Assembly: GCA_020832665.1 (NCBI GenBank)
Contig: JAFIEG010000004.1
Span: forward strand, 1 to 64,000
Direction of reading: 5' to 3'
Source of the DNA: Pararhodobacter sp.
Lineage (GTDB): Bacteria > Pseudomonadota > Alphaproteobacteria > Rhodobacterales > Rhodobacteraceae
Length of the DNA stretch: 64,000 nt
Position 1 is the stretch's first letter. Each line of letters starts with the position of its first letter. Under the pieces are notes generated by a model. That model saw only the letters and a list, made by a program, of their open reading frames with translations, was not told the origin of the DNA and ran no database searches. Positions 55,226 to 63,986 of this stretch are shown piece after piece. The position numbers were made by a program, and so were the translations under genes.

Positions 55226-56026
55226 ATGGAGATCGAGGGACAAACCGCTGTGGTCACCGGCGCCGCCTCGGGCTTGGGCCGGGCCGTGGTGCACGCCCTT
55301 TCGACGCGTGGCGCATCGGTCGGGGCCATCGACCTGCCGGGCGCGATGCTGGAAGCGATGGCGGATGCGCAGGTGCTGCCCGTCGCCGCCGATGTAGCCG
55401 ATGGCCCGGCAATGGAAGCGGCCTTTCAAACCATCAGCGACTGGCGCGGGCGGCCGCGCATTCTGGTCAACTGCGCCGGCATCCTGGCGCCTGCGCGCGT
55501 TTTCCGCATTGAAAAACGCGCCCATGGCACGGCCGGGCGCGCCATCCCGCGCGCGCTGGATGACCTTCGCCGGGTGATCGAGGTCAATCTCATCGGCACC
55601 TTCAACCCCATCCGCCTGTTCGCCGCTGCGCTGGCCGATGGAACCGGCGGCGATGGCCCCGATACCGGTGTGATCGTCAACACCGCCTCGGTCGCGGCAT
55701 TCGAGGGGCTGTCCGCGCAAGCGGGCTATGGCGCCTCCAAGGCGGGCGTGGCCGCGATGACCCTGCCGCTGGCGCGCGAGCTGGCGCGCTATGGTATCCG
55801 CGTGGTGTCGGTGGCGCCGGGGGCTTTCGATGCTGGAGTTTTCGGCAATGTGCCGGCGCATACCCAGGCACAACTGATCCGTGATGTGCCATTTCCACAC
55901 CGTCTTGGCCGGCCCGAGGAGTTCGCGCGCCTTGTTGTCGAGATCATCGGCAACCAGATGCTGAACGGTGCGGTATTGCGCATCGATGGTGCGGTACGCA
56001 TGCGCGAGCCGGCGGTGACGCCATGA
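55226..56026 (+). CDS. SDR family oxidoreductase (type II 3-hydroxyacyl-CoA dehydrogenase-like)
   Basis: A 266-aa SDR resembling 17-beta-HSD10/type II hydroxyacyl-CoA dehydrogenases: VVTGAASGLGRA, INCAGI-like NCAGILAPARV, a long insertion around RIEKRAHGTAG, VNTASVAAFEG and YGASKAG. The segment VSVAPGAFDAGVFGNVP is typical of HSD10-like enzymes. It overlaps the following ligase start by four bases (ATGA). Works with the ligase and thiolase on a CoA-bound intermediate. Confidence 0.88.
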   Translation: MEIEGQTAVVTGAASGLGRAVVHALSTRGASVGAIDLPGAMLEAMADAQVLPVAADVADGPAMEAAFQTISDWRGRPRILVNCAGILAPARVFRIEKRAHGTAGRAIPRALDDLRRVIEVNLIGTFNPIRLFAAALADGTGGDGPDTGVIVNTASVAAFEGLSAQAGYGASKAGVAAMTLPLARELARYGIRVVSVAPGAFDAGVFGNVPAHTQAQLIRDVPFPHRLGRPEEFARLVVEIIGNQMLNGAVLRIDGAVRMREPAVTP

Positions 56027-57678
56027 GCGCAGCGCCGAACATCATTCACCGGGTTCTCTATGGCGACAGGCTGGTGCGCTGCTACGATGATTGCCCGCAG
56101 AACCTGGACCGGATGCTGGTGCAGGTGGCGGCGGCACGCGGCAACGCACCGGCCGTGACCGATGGCCGCGTCACGCTTGGCTATTCCGAGCTTCAGGCAC
56201 GCCTTGGCACGCTGGCGGCCGGGCTGGCCGCGCAAGGGGTCCGGCCGGGTGAGCGGGTGGTGGTCTTTGCCGGCAATGGTGCGGATTTCATTGTCGCGCT
56301 CTTTGCCATCTGGCGGCTGGGCGCAATTGCCGTGCCCATCGGCATACGCCAGACAGCGGCAGAGCTGACCTATATGCTGAACCAGTGCGGCGCCGCGGCC
56401 GTGCTGTTCGATGCCGGTCTTGCCCCGCAACTGCCCGCGCCCGAAGCCGTGCCCAGCGTGCGGCTTTACGCGGCGATCGGCGACAGCACCGGGCCCCTGC
56501 CTGCCGAGGCCCCGCCGGGCACGCTGGCGGTGGATGAGTTGTGCCACAGCCACCCGCCCTTGACCGCCGCGCCGGAAACCGACACGCAGGATGTGGCCTG
56601 CATCATGTATACATCCGGCACCACGGGCCGGCCGAAAGGCGCGATGCTGCCGCATCTGGGTTTCTACCACACCGCCCGCAACTATGAGCAGCGCTTTGGC
56701 TACCGGCCGGATGACCGCATGCTGCTGGTCATCCCGGGCACACATATTTCCGGTCTGTTGGCCACGATCATGACGATGATGCTGGTGGGTGGCTGCGTGG
56801 TCTGTCGCCGCCAGTTCCGCGCCGCCGAGGTGCTCGACGTGATCGAGGCCGAAGCGATCACCGCCGCCGTGATGGTGCCGGCGATGTACAACCTGCTTCT
56901 GCTGGAACCTGATATCACCGCGCATGACCTGTCGGTCTGGCGCATCGGCCATTTCGGCGGCGCGGCCATGGCCGAGGTCACCATCCGGCGGCTGGCCGAA
57001 GCGCTGCCGGGACTGAGCCTGCACAACGGTTTCGGCAGCACCGAGACCACCTCGGCGGTTGCGCTGACCGGGGCCCTGACGTCAGATGACGCGCTTGACA
57101 GTGTGGGCAGCATCCTGCCCTGCATCGACATCCGCGTGATGGACGAGCAGGGGCACGAGGTGCCGCCGGGCGAGCCGGGCGAGTTGTGGATCCAGGGGCC
57201 GGGCAACGCCATCGGCTACTGGGACAACCCGGACGCCACGCGCGCGGGTTTTGTCGGCGGCTACTGGCGCTCGGGCGATATCGGCTCGGTCGACGACCAT
57301 GGGCTGCTGCGGGTCTTCGACCGGATCAAGGACATGATCAACCGGGGTGGCTACAAGGTTTTCTGCGTCGAACTGGAAAACGTGATCCAGGCCTTTCCCG
57401 GCGTGGTCGAGGCGGCCGCCGTACCCAGCCCCTGCCCGGTACTGGGCGAGCGGGTGCATGTGTTCATCCATGCGCGCGAGGCCATTGACCCTGCGGCGCT
57501 GCGGTCCTGGTGCCGCGACCAGCTGGCCGATTACAAGACGCCTGATTTCGTCACAATCTGGCCCGAACCCCTGCCGCGCAACCTGAACGGCAAGCTGTCG
57601 AAAGCGCCGCTGCGCGAGGCGGCGCGCGAGCAGGCAGCAAAGCGCGTGACCAGCGACCCCAAAAGGAAGGATGCCTGA
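56023..57678 (+). CDS. AMP-binding acyl-CoA ligase
   Basis: A 551-aa class I adenylate-forming ligase. IMYTSGTTGRPKGAM is near residue 195, NGFGSTETTSA is the A5 motif, and YWRSGDIGSVD with RIKDMINRGGYKVFCVE is the hinge and A8 region with the catalytic-Lys-bearing tail GKLSKAPLRE. It activates a free acid, presumably that brought in by the downstream TRAP transporter. Substrate unresolved among medium-chain, aromatic and cyclic acids. Confidence 0.9.
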   Translation: MSAAPNIIHRVLYGDRLVRCYDDCPQNLDRMLVQVAAARGNAPAVTDGRVTLGYSELQARLGTLAAGLAAQGVRPGERVVVFAGNGADFIVALFAIWRLGAIAVPIGIRQTAAELTYMLNQCGAAAVLFDAGLAPQLPAPEAVPSVRLYAAIGDSTGPLPAEAPPGTLAVDELCHSHPPLTAAPETDTQDVACIMYTSGTTGRPKGAMLPHLGFYHTARNYEQRFGYRPDDRMLLVIPGTHISGLLATIMTMMLVGGCVVCRRQFRAAEVLDVIEAEAITAAVMVPAMYNLLLLEPDITAHDLSVWRIGHFGGAAMAEVTIRRLAEALPGLSLHNGFGSTETTSAVALTGALTSDDALDSVGSILPCIDIRVMDEQGHEVPPGEPGELWIQGPGNAIGYWDNPDATRAGFVGGYWRSGDIGSVDDHGLLRVFDRIKDMINRGGYKVFCVELENVIQAFPGVVEAAAVPSPCPVLGERVHVFIHAREAIDPAALRSWCRDQLADYKTPDFVTIWPEPLPRNLNGKLSKAPLREAAREQAAKRVTSDPKRKDA

Positions 57679-58915
57679 CATGACCGGAGCGGTATTCATT
57701 CTTGGTGGCAGCCAGACAGATTTCGCCCGGAATGCGGCGCGCGCGGGCGACGGGCTGTTTGAGCTGATGCGCGATGCGGTGCAGGCGGCTTTGTCCGACG
57801 CCGGGGTGGAGGCCGCGCAGATCGATGCCTGCCATGTCGGTAACTTCACCGGCGAGCTGTTCGCCGGTCAGGGCCATCTGGGCGGCATGTTCGCGGCCAT
57901 CGACCCCATGCTTTACGGCAAGCCCGCGGGCCGGCACGAGGCCGCCTGTGCCTCGGGTTCGATCGCGCTGCTGGCCGCCACCGCCGAGATCGAGGCCGGG
58001 CGCCATGATTGTGTGCTCGTTGCCGGGGTCGAGTTGGAGCGCAATGTGTCCGGCAAGCAGGCCGCGCAGTATCTGGGTGCCGCCATGTGGGTGGGCACCG
58101 AAGGCCAGGAAGCCACCTATCCCTGGCCCAGCATGTTCGACCGCGTGGCCGGCGAATACCAGCGCCGTTACGGACTCGATTACAGGCATCTTGCCGCTAT
58201 TGCCGAGCTCAACATCGCCAACGCCCGGAAGAATCCGCTGGCCCAGACCCGGGGCTGGCAATACACCGATGCCAGCTTCACCGACGACAACGACGCCAAC
58301 CCGGTGATCGAGGGCATTGTGCGCCGGCAGGATTGCGCGCAGGTCACCGATGGCGCGTCTGCCGTGATCCTGGCCTCGGAGACCTTTGCACGCGAATGGG
58401 CGGCTGCGCGTGGCCTGTCGCTTGATGATCTGCCGCGCATTGCCGGCTGGGGGCATCGCACCGCGCATCTGCGGCTGGCCGAAAAGCTGCAGATGAGCCA
58501 CAACAGCCCCTATGTGTTTCCGCATGTGCGCGACACGATCCGGGATGCCTTTTCCCGCGCCGGCGTAAACGATGTGTTCGATCTGCACGGAATCGAGACG
58601 CATGACTGCTTCTCGCCCACCGAATACATGGCCATCGACCATTTCGGCATCACCGCCCCCGGCGAAAGCTGGCGCGCGATCGAGGCGGGCGACATTGCGC
58701 CGGGCGGGCGCATTCCGGTCAACCCCAGCGGCGGGCTGATCGGCGTGGGCCATCCGGTCGGCGCCACCGGAGTGCGCATGCTGCATGATGCCGCGCGCCA
58801 GGTCACGGGCCGGGCGGGCGATTGCCAGGTCGAGGGCGCCAGGCGCTTCGGCACGCTCAATCTCGGCGGAAGCGCCACCACAGTTGTCAGTTTCGTCGTC
58901 GAACGCGGCGAATAG
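57671..58915 (+). CDS. SCP2-type thiolase (acetyl-CoA acyltransferase-like)
   Basis: A 414-aa thiolase of the SCP2/SCPx-like branch. Nucleophile Cys93 in EAACASGS, HDCFSPTEY and NPSGGLIGVGHPVGATG (His of the oxyanion/general base) are present. The C-terminal CxG catalytic Cys of degradative thiolases is replaced by NLGGSA, as usual for this branch. Substrates in the family include branched and sterol-side-chain acyl-CoAs. It overlaps the ligase by eight bases; an ATG three codons later is an alternative start. Confidence 0.88.
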   Translation: MPDMTGAVFILGGSQTDFARNAARAGDGLFELMRDAVQAALSDAGVEAAQIDACHVGNFTGELFAGQGHLGGMFAAIDPMLYGKPAGRHEAACASGSIALLAATAEIEAGRHDCVLVAGVELERNVSGKQAAQYLGAAMWVGTEGQEATYPWPSMFDRVAGEYQRRYGLDYRHLAAIAELNIANARKNPLAQTRGWQYTDASFTDDNDANPVIEGIVRRQDCAQVTDGASAVILASETFAREWAAARGLSLDDLPRIAGWGHRTAHLRLAEKLQMSHNSPYVFPHVRDTIRDAFSRAGVNDVFDLHGIETHDCFSPTEYMAIDHFGITAPGESWRAIEAGDIAPGGRIPVNPSGGLIGVGHPVGATGVRMLHDAARQVTGRAGDCQVEGARRFGTLNLGGSATTVVSFVVERGE

Positions 58916-58924
58916 GCAGACGGT

Positions 58925-58952
58925 CCGCGCGCCGAAGAGGAGCGGCGCGCGG
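58925..58952 (+). terminator. hairpin between thiolase and dctP
   Basis: CCGCGCGCCG and CGGCGCGCGG form a perfect 10-bp GC stem, nine bases after the thiolase stop. No T-run. It may act as a partial terminator or mRNA-stabilising structure at the boundary between enzyme and transporter genes. Confidence 0.5.
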
Positions 58953-59009
58953 CAGCAAGCGACCCCGATCCCATGGCTGGATCGGTCAATCAAGGGAGGA
59001 GACCCAAAG

Positions 59010-60071
59010 ATGACGAAGAACAACAAAACCCTTTCCCGCCGGGGCTTTCTGGCGCGCGGGTCCACGGCGGTTGCCGGCGCAGGCCTTCTGGCCGCCCCGG
59101 CGACCATCGCCTCGGCAAGCACGCCGGTCACCTGGCGGATGCAGACCCATTTTCCCACCGGCACCTGGTATTTCAGCGATATCTTCCAGGATCTGGCCGA
59201 CCGTATCACCACCGCCACCAATGGCGAACTGGTCATCGAAACGCATGCGCCCGGCTCGATCGTGGGCACCGGCGACAAGCTGATCGCCTGTTCGCGCGGG
59301 ACGCTGGACGCGGCGTTCACCTTCCCGGCCTACTGGGTGGGGCAGATCCCGGCGGCGGGGCATCTGAACGGCAATCTGGCCACCTTCTCCAGCACGCAGG
59401 AGATGGAATACTACATGTACGAGATGGGCGCGCTGGACATCATCCGCGAAGCCTATGCGGAACGCGGTGTCCAAGTGGTGGGCCCGATCGCCGGTGGCGG
59501 CGTGACGCTCTTTGGCAAGCGGCCAATCCGAACGCTGGAGGATTTTCGCGGCTATCGCATCCGTACCACCGGCACCGCCGCACGCGTGCTGGAACGACTC
59601 GGCGCCGCACCAGTAAGCGTGGCCGGGGGCGAGCTTTACCAGGCGCTGCAGACCGGCGTGGTGGATGCCGCGCATTGGGGCAGCATCTCGGGCGGGATGA
59701 GCATGAACTTCCAGGAAGTGACCTCCTTCATCATGCAGCCTGATCTGGTGTATCCGACGAATCTGGAGGTTTTCGTCAACATGAACCGGTGGAACGCGCT
59801 GGGCGAGGACCACAAGCGCGTGGTGAATGACGCGGTGCGCGCGACGACCGGCATCTACACCGCCAAGATCCTGTACGAGGATGTCAGCGGCATGAACCGG
59901 TTCATCAACGATCACGGCGGCGAAGTGGCCATGATGGAGGACGCGGTGCTTGACGAGATGCGCTCGGCCTCGATGGCGGTGGTCGACGAGATTTCGGAGC
60001 AAGACCCGCGCTACAGCGGCCGGCTGGGCGAGATGCTGCACGAATTCATGCGCTTTACTGGCAAGCTTTGA
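59010..60071 (+). CDS. TRAP transporter substrate-binding protein (DctP family)
   Basis: A 353-aa periplasmic DctP-type receptor with a Tat signal peptide (SRRGFLARGSTAVAGAGLLA then APATIASAS). TRAP motif features are WRMQTHFPTGTWYF at the mature N-terminus and DFRGYRIRTTG, where the conserved Arg that clamps the ligand carboxylate is expected. GGGAGGAG precedes the ATG; the open frame further upstream is a shadow of the thiolase. This subgroup (Tat-exported, mannitol/chloroaromatic-like) often binds larger or unusual carboxylates. Confidence 0.92.
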   Translation: MTKNNKTLSRRGFLARGSTAVAGAGLLAAPATIASASTPVTWRMQTHFPTGTWYFSDIFQDLADRITTATNGELVIETHAPGSIVGTGDKLIACSRGTLDAAFTFPAYWVGQIPAAGHLNGNLATFSSTQEMEYYMYEMGALDIIREAYAERGVQVVGPIAGGGVTLFGKRPIRTLEDFRGYRIRTTGTAARVLERLGAAPVSVAGGELYQALQTGVVDAAHWGSISGGMSMNFQEVTSFIMQPDLVYPTNLEVFVNMNRWNALGEDHKRVVNDAVRATTGIYTAKILYEDVSGMNRFINDHGGEVAMMEDAVLDEMRSASMAVVDEISEQDPRYSGRLGEMLHEFMRFTGKL

Positions 60072-60096
60072 GTCCAGCTTGCACCTGACAGAACGG

Positions 60097-60125
60097 GCCT
60101 GTGCCTGCATCGCGCCGGCACAGGC
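60097..60125 (+). terminator. hairpin between dctP and dctQ
   Basis: GCCTGTGCC and GGCACAGGC form a perfect 9-bp stem 26 bases after dctP and 24 bases before dctQ. Such structures in TRAP and ABC operons commonly protect the binding-protein message or reduce read-through, giving excess receptor over membrane units. Confidence 0.55.
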
Positions 60126-60148
60126 GTTCTTCGCCGAACGAGGCCCCC

Positions 60149-60658
60149 ATGTTCCTTGCTGACTGGATCGACCGCGTAAACGGCTTTCTTGGCCGGCTTG
60201 TCAGCTATGCCATCTGGATCGGTATGGTTGTCGTCGTCTACGAGGTGGTGATGCGCTATGCGTTCAACGCTCCCACCGTCTGGGCACAGGGCTATGCACA
60301 GCGCATCTTCGCCGGGTATTTCATCCTGATCGGCGCCTACACGCTGATCCAGCGCGGTCATGTGCGGGTCGATCTGCTGCTGGGCGCGGCATCGACACGG
60401 CGGCGCGCGCTGCTCGATATCATCAATTACAGCGTCCTGCTGATCTGGATGGCCGCCCTGACCTATGAGGGATGGTTCTATCTGCATGACGCCTGGCAAT
60501 GGGGCGAGCGTGACGACGGCGCGCTGGGTCATCCGATGTGGCCAGTCAAGCTGGCGCTGCTGATCGGCGTTGCCATGATGGCGCTGCAGGGCCTGGCGGA
60601 ACTGATGCGTTCTGTCCTTCGGTTGATCGACCCGGCCCGGGCAGGAGGGCAGCCATGA
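60149..60658 (+). CDS. TRAP transporter small permease (DctQ family)
   Basis: A 169-aa four-helix membrane protein. VVVVYEVVMRYAFNAPTVWA is the standard DctQ motif (ExxxRYxFxxPxxW), followed by the second helix pair with HVRVDLLL. The start is the ATG at 60149 (MFLADWI); upstream codons are basic and non-conserved. Its stop overlaps the dctM start (ATGA). Confidence 0.92.
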   Translation: MFLADWIDRVNGFLGRLVSYAIWIGMVVVVYEVVMRYAFNAPTVWAQGYAQRIFAGYFILIGAYTLIQRGHVRVDLLLGAASTRRRALLDIINYSVLLIWMAALTYEGWFYLHDAWQWGERDDGALGHPMWPVKLALLIGVAMMALQGLAELMRSVLRLIDPARAGGQP

Positions 60659-61959
60659 GCCCGGAATTACTGACCCTGGGGATGTTCGGCGCGCTTTTGC
60701 TGCTCATCATGCTGGGTGTGTCGCTTTCCTTCGCGCTGGGCGGGGTGGCGGTAGTCTTCACGCTGATCCTTTCGGGACCCATCGGTTTGTTTCCCATGAT
60801 CTCAGCCGTGTTCGGCAGCATGTGGTCGATCCTGCTGTCGGCGGTGCCGTTCTTCGTGTTCATGGGCGTGGCACTGGCACGATCCAGGATTTCCGAGAAC
60901 CTGTACCAGGCGTTCTACCTGTGGTCTGGCCGGGTGAACGGTGGGCTGTTGCTGGGCACGTCAGGCTTTGCCGCGGCGCTTTCGGCAATGACCGGCAGCT
61001 GCGCGGCTTCCACGCTGACCACCGGCAAGGTCGGCCTGCCAGCGATGGAGCAGCACGGCTATGACAAGCTCTTCGCGCTGGGCACCATCGGCGCGGCGGG
61101 CACGCTGGGCATCCTGATACCGCCTTCGATCACGCTGATTGTCATCGGCATGACGACGGGGCTTTCGATTGGCCGGCTGTTCATGGGCGGGCTGATTGCC
61201 GGTGTGCTGGTGCTGTCGGTCATCATGGCCTATGTCGCCATCCGCGCCTGGCGCCAGCCCGCGCTGGCGCCCTCGCTGGGACAGGCGGTTCCGTTCACCG
61301 AAAAGCTGCTGGCTCTGCGCTCGGTGGTCATGCCGCTGGTCATCATCCTCAGCGTGCTGCTGACGATCTTCATGGGCCTTGCCACCCCGACCGAGGCCGC
61401 CGCGGTGGGCGCGCTGGCGGTCTTTCTGGCCGTGGCCCTGCGCGGCGAGGTGAGCTGGCGCTTCATCCGCGAGGTCAGCCACGAGACAGCCAGCACCACC
61501 GGCATGGTCATCTGGATCGTGTTCGGGGCCACCGCCTTTGTATCGGTCTACTCGGCCGGTGGGGGCATCACCTTCATGCGCGGGGTTCTGCTTGGCGCCG
61601 ACATTCCACCCTGGATGATGATCGTGCTGATGCAGCTCATCGCGCTGGTTCTCGGCATGTTTCTTGACCCGATTGGCATCATCCTGCTGGTCTTGCCGAT
61701 CTTCTTTCCGGTCGTGGTACAGTTGGGGTTCGATCCGCTGTGGTTTTGCATCATCTTTCAGGTGAACCTCTGCATCGGCTACATCACGCCGCCCTTTGGC
61801 TACAACATTTTCTACTTGAAGGCGCTCAGCCCGCAAACACCCATCCTGGGTCTGTACCAGGCGGTATTGCCCTTCGTCTTCCTGATGATTTCCGCAGGTG
61901 CGATCCTGCTGATTTTTCCATCCATCCTGATCGAGGGCACGCGGTATCTGATGCCGTGA
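60655..61959 (+). CDS. TRAP transporter large permease (DctM family)
   Basis: A 434-aa, about 12-helix ion-coupled permease, the usual DctM length. Motifs: VPFFVFMGVALARS, FAAALSAMTGSCAASTLTTG, LGILIPPSITLIVIGMTTG and FLDPIGIILLVLPIFFP. Completes a DctPQM system downstream of ligase and thiolase, implying import of the acid metabolised by this operon. Confidence 0.94.
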   Translation: MSPELLTLGMFGALLLLIMLGVSLSFALGGVAVVFTLILSGPIGLFPMISAVFGSMWSILLSAVPFFVFMGVALARSRISENLYQAFYLWSGRVNGGLLLGTSGFAAALSAMTGSCAASTLTTGKVGLPAMEQHGYDKLFALGTIGAAGTLGILIPPSITLIVIGMTTGLSIGRLFMGGLIAGVLVLSVIMAYVAIRAWRQPALAPSLGQAVPFTEKLLALRSVVMPLVIILSVLLTIFMGLATPTEAAAVGALAVFLAVALRGEVSWRFIREVSHETASTTGMVIWIVFGATAFVSVYSAGGGITFMRGVLLGADIPPWMMIVLMQLIALVLGMFLDPIGIILLVLPIFFPVVVQLGFDPLWFCIIFQVNLCIGYITPPFGYNIFYLKALSPQTPILGLYQAVLPFVFLMISAGAILLIFPSILIEGTRYLMP

Positions 61960-62352
61960 CATTCCCGATGTCAGCGATGGCACTGTTTTCTTGGCATGGC
62001 CGGCCGCGCTGAAGTCCGCGACGACGCCGGGACTGAAGCAGCAATGACGCTAATCTGCCTTTGCACTGTCTGCCTCCCCATTTCACAGGCTTGCTTTCAT
62101 TCGAATCCGCTCGGCTACAAGCCATGAAACGAAGCGAAAAAAGCCAGCTTCAAACGGTCCAGTTTGCGGGGGTCAGATCACACGCAATGCGCTCGTCCGA
62201 ACAACCCCCTGGAAACCACATTTCAATCACTCCATGCGCCCCCGACAGTTCAAGCCGGGGATTGATTACACCTGGGCCAGTTCTCGGCAGCGATGCTGGC
62301 AGTTGCCGTGTCGGCTCTCGGTGACAACCAACTGGTATGCGCATTAAGTCCT
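61960..62352. other. intergenic region between convergent dctM and CitE-like gene
   Basis: 393 bases with lower GC than the surroundings and no recognised gene, tRNA or repeat. The segment around 62120-62190 contains A-rich sequence and could be residue of a lost gene or mobile element, but nothing specific can be named. Confidence 0.4.
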
Positions 62353-63228
62353 TCAATCTCCGGCAGCTCTGCGAAGCACCTGCTGTGCTTGACGCACATG
62401 CGGGTGATCCAGCATCTGCCCGTCCAGCACGGCCACCCCAGAACCAGCCGAGGCCACCGCCGCCAGCACCTTCCGCGCGTGCTCGATCTGGGCAGCGCTG
62501 GGCCGGAACGCGGCGTGGATCGGCTCGATCTGGGCGGGATGAATCGCCAGCTTGCCCGAAAACCCCAGCGCAGCCGCCTCTTCGGCCTCTTGCATCAAGC
62601 CGGCGGGATCCGAAAGTCCGGTGAACACGGCATCGACGGCGTCAATCCCGGCTTCAAGGGCCGCCAGCAAGCACATCTCGCGCGCCAGCCGGAACGGCCC
62701 CAGATATCGCCCCGAACCATCGCGGTTGCGCGACGCGCCCATATCGGCAGACAGATCCTCGCCCCCCCAGCACAACCCGGCAAGCGCGGGATGCGACCAG
62801 TCCTCGCGCATCAGGCGGCGCAGCGCGCGCACGGTTTCCGTGGCAATCGCCAGTATCTTGGGATCGCCGCTGCCACCTTGCGCCGCGATCAGACCGGCAA
62901 GCGTGGCGATATCGTCGGGCCCTTCGCATTTGGGCAGCACATAGCCATCGGGCCGCAAGGGGGCGATTGCAGCCAGATCGGCCTCTGTTTCGCCGGATCT
63001 CAACCCATTGACGCGCACGAAACGTGCCATTGGCGCGGGTTCGGCCAGAAAGGCGGCGACTTGCACGCGCGCGGCGGGGCGCGCAGCGGCGGCGACGGAA
63101 TCTTCCAGATCAAGGATCAGCGCATCGGCGCCGCTGTCGAGCGCGCGCGCCTGTTTGCGGGTGCTGTCCCCGGGCACGAAGAGATACGACCGGAAGCCGG
63201 GGCCAGGCAACGGCACAGCGCCGGTCAT
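62353..63228 (-). CDS. HpcH/HpaI-type CoA ester lyase (CitE-like)
   Basis: A 291-aa TIM-barrel lyase of the citrate lyase beta-subunit family: RSYLFVPGDSTRK, ALILDLEDSV (metal/CoA site), FVRVNGL with conserved Arg, ETVRALRRL and WGGEDLSADMGA. Relatives cleave malyl-CoA, beta-methylmalyl-CoA or citramalyl-CoA. No citrate lyase alpha/gamma genes are present, so it probably acts as a stand-alone CoA-ester lyase. Its ATG overlaps the upstream SDR stop (ATGA). Confidence 0.87.
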   Translation of the reverse strand: MTGAVPLPGPGFRSYLFVPGDSTRKQARALDSGADALILDLEDSVAAAARPAARVQVAAFLAEPAPMARFVRVNGLRSGETEADLAAIAPLRPDGYVLPKCEGPDDIATLAGLIAAQGGSGDPKILAIATETVRALRRLMREDWSHPALAGLCWGGEDLSADMGASRNRDGSGRYLGPFRLAREMCLLAALEAGIDAVDAVFTGLSDPAGLMQEAEEAAALGFSGKLAIHPAQIEPIHAAFRPSAAQIEHARKVLAAVASAGSGVAVLDGQMLDHPHVRQAQQVLRRAAGD

Positions 63229-63986
63229 ATCGCGGAAATTCCGCCGGTGACCGAGATGGTCTGCCCGGTAATCCGCGCCGCCTGGTCGCTGGCCAGAAAG
63301 ACGGCCATAGCCGCCAGATCCTCGGGTCGCACGACGCCCAGATCGGCCCGCGACTTGGCCTTGGAGAACAGCCGGCCAGCGAAGGAATCGTCCATCAGAC
63401 GATCATGCAGGGGGGTGCCCTCGACAATCGAAGGGGTCAGGCAGTTCACCCGGATGCCGTCGCGCTTGACCTCGTTTGCCATGGCACGGCAGAACATGAT
63501 GATCGCCGCCATGGCCGCTCCGATGGTCACCTCGCCGGGCGTTGCCAGCTTGCCCGCGTCCGAGGCCACACACAGAATGGTGCCACTGCCCTGCATTGCC
63601 ATGACCGGCAGAACCGCGCGTGCAGGGGTTATGACCGGCGCCAGGGCGGCGCTGACCTGTGGCATCAGTTCGGGCAGGGGAATGTCCCGCAACAGCCGGG
63701 GCATCGGATCGCCGCCCCCGCAAGACATCAGCACGTCGATTCCGCCAAGGGTGCCGACAGCCTGTTCTACGAGCGTGGCGCAGTCATCGGCCTTGCCGGC
63801 ATCTGCGGCTATGAAGGCCGCGCCCGGCGCCGCGAGCGCGGCAAGTGCCCTTGCCCCGCGATCGCGGTTGCGCCCGGCGATGACCACCTCTGCGCCTTCG
63901 GCCAGCATCGCCCTTGCCGTGGCCAGCCCGATACCCGCCGTGCCGCCCACGATCAGCGCGCGCCGGCCATCCAGTTGGCCGCTCAT
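63225..63986 (-). CDS. SDR-family protein with missing catalytic Tyr/Lys
   Basis: A 253-aa SDR: nucleotide motif GGTAGIG (14-20) and ISVTGG near the C-terminus identify the fold. Where classical SDRs have YxxxK it reads I155-G-A-A-M159, and NNAG is replaced by SCGG (88-91). Ser142 is kept. It may therefore catalyse a Tyr-independent reaction, bind cofactor only, or be impaired. Co-translated with the CitE-like lyase; the beginning of this operon could lie outside the window. Confidence 0.82.
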   Translation of the reverse strand: MSGQLDGRRALIVGGTAGIGLATARAMLAEGAEVVIAGRNRDRGARALAALAAPGAAFIAADAGKADDCATLVEQAVGTLGGIDVLMSCGGGDPMPRLLRDIPLPELMPQVSAALAPVITPARAVLPVMAMQGSGTILCVASDAGKLATPGEVTIGAAMAAIIMFCRAMANEVKRDGIRVNCLTPSIVEGTPLHDRLMDDSFAGRLFSKAKSRADLGVVRPEDLAAMAVFLASDQAARITGQTISVTGGISAI

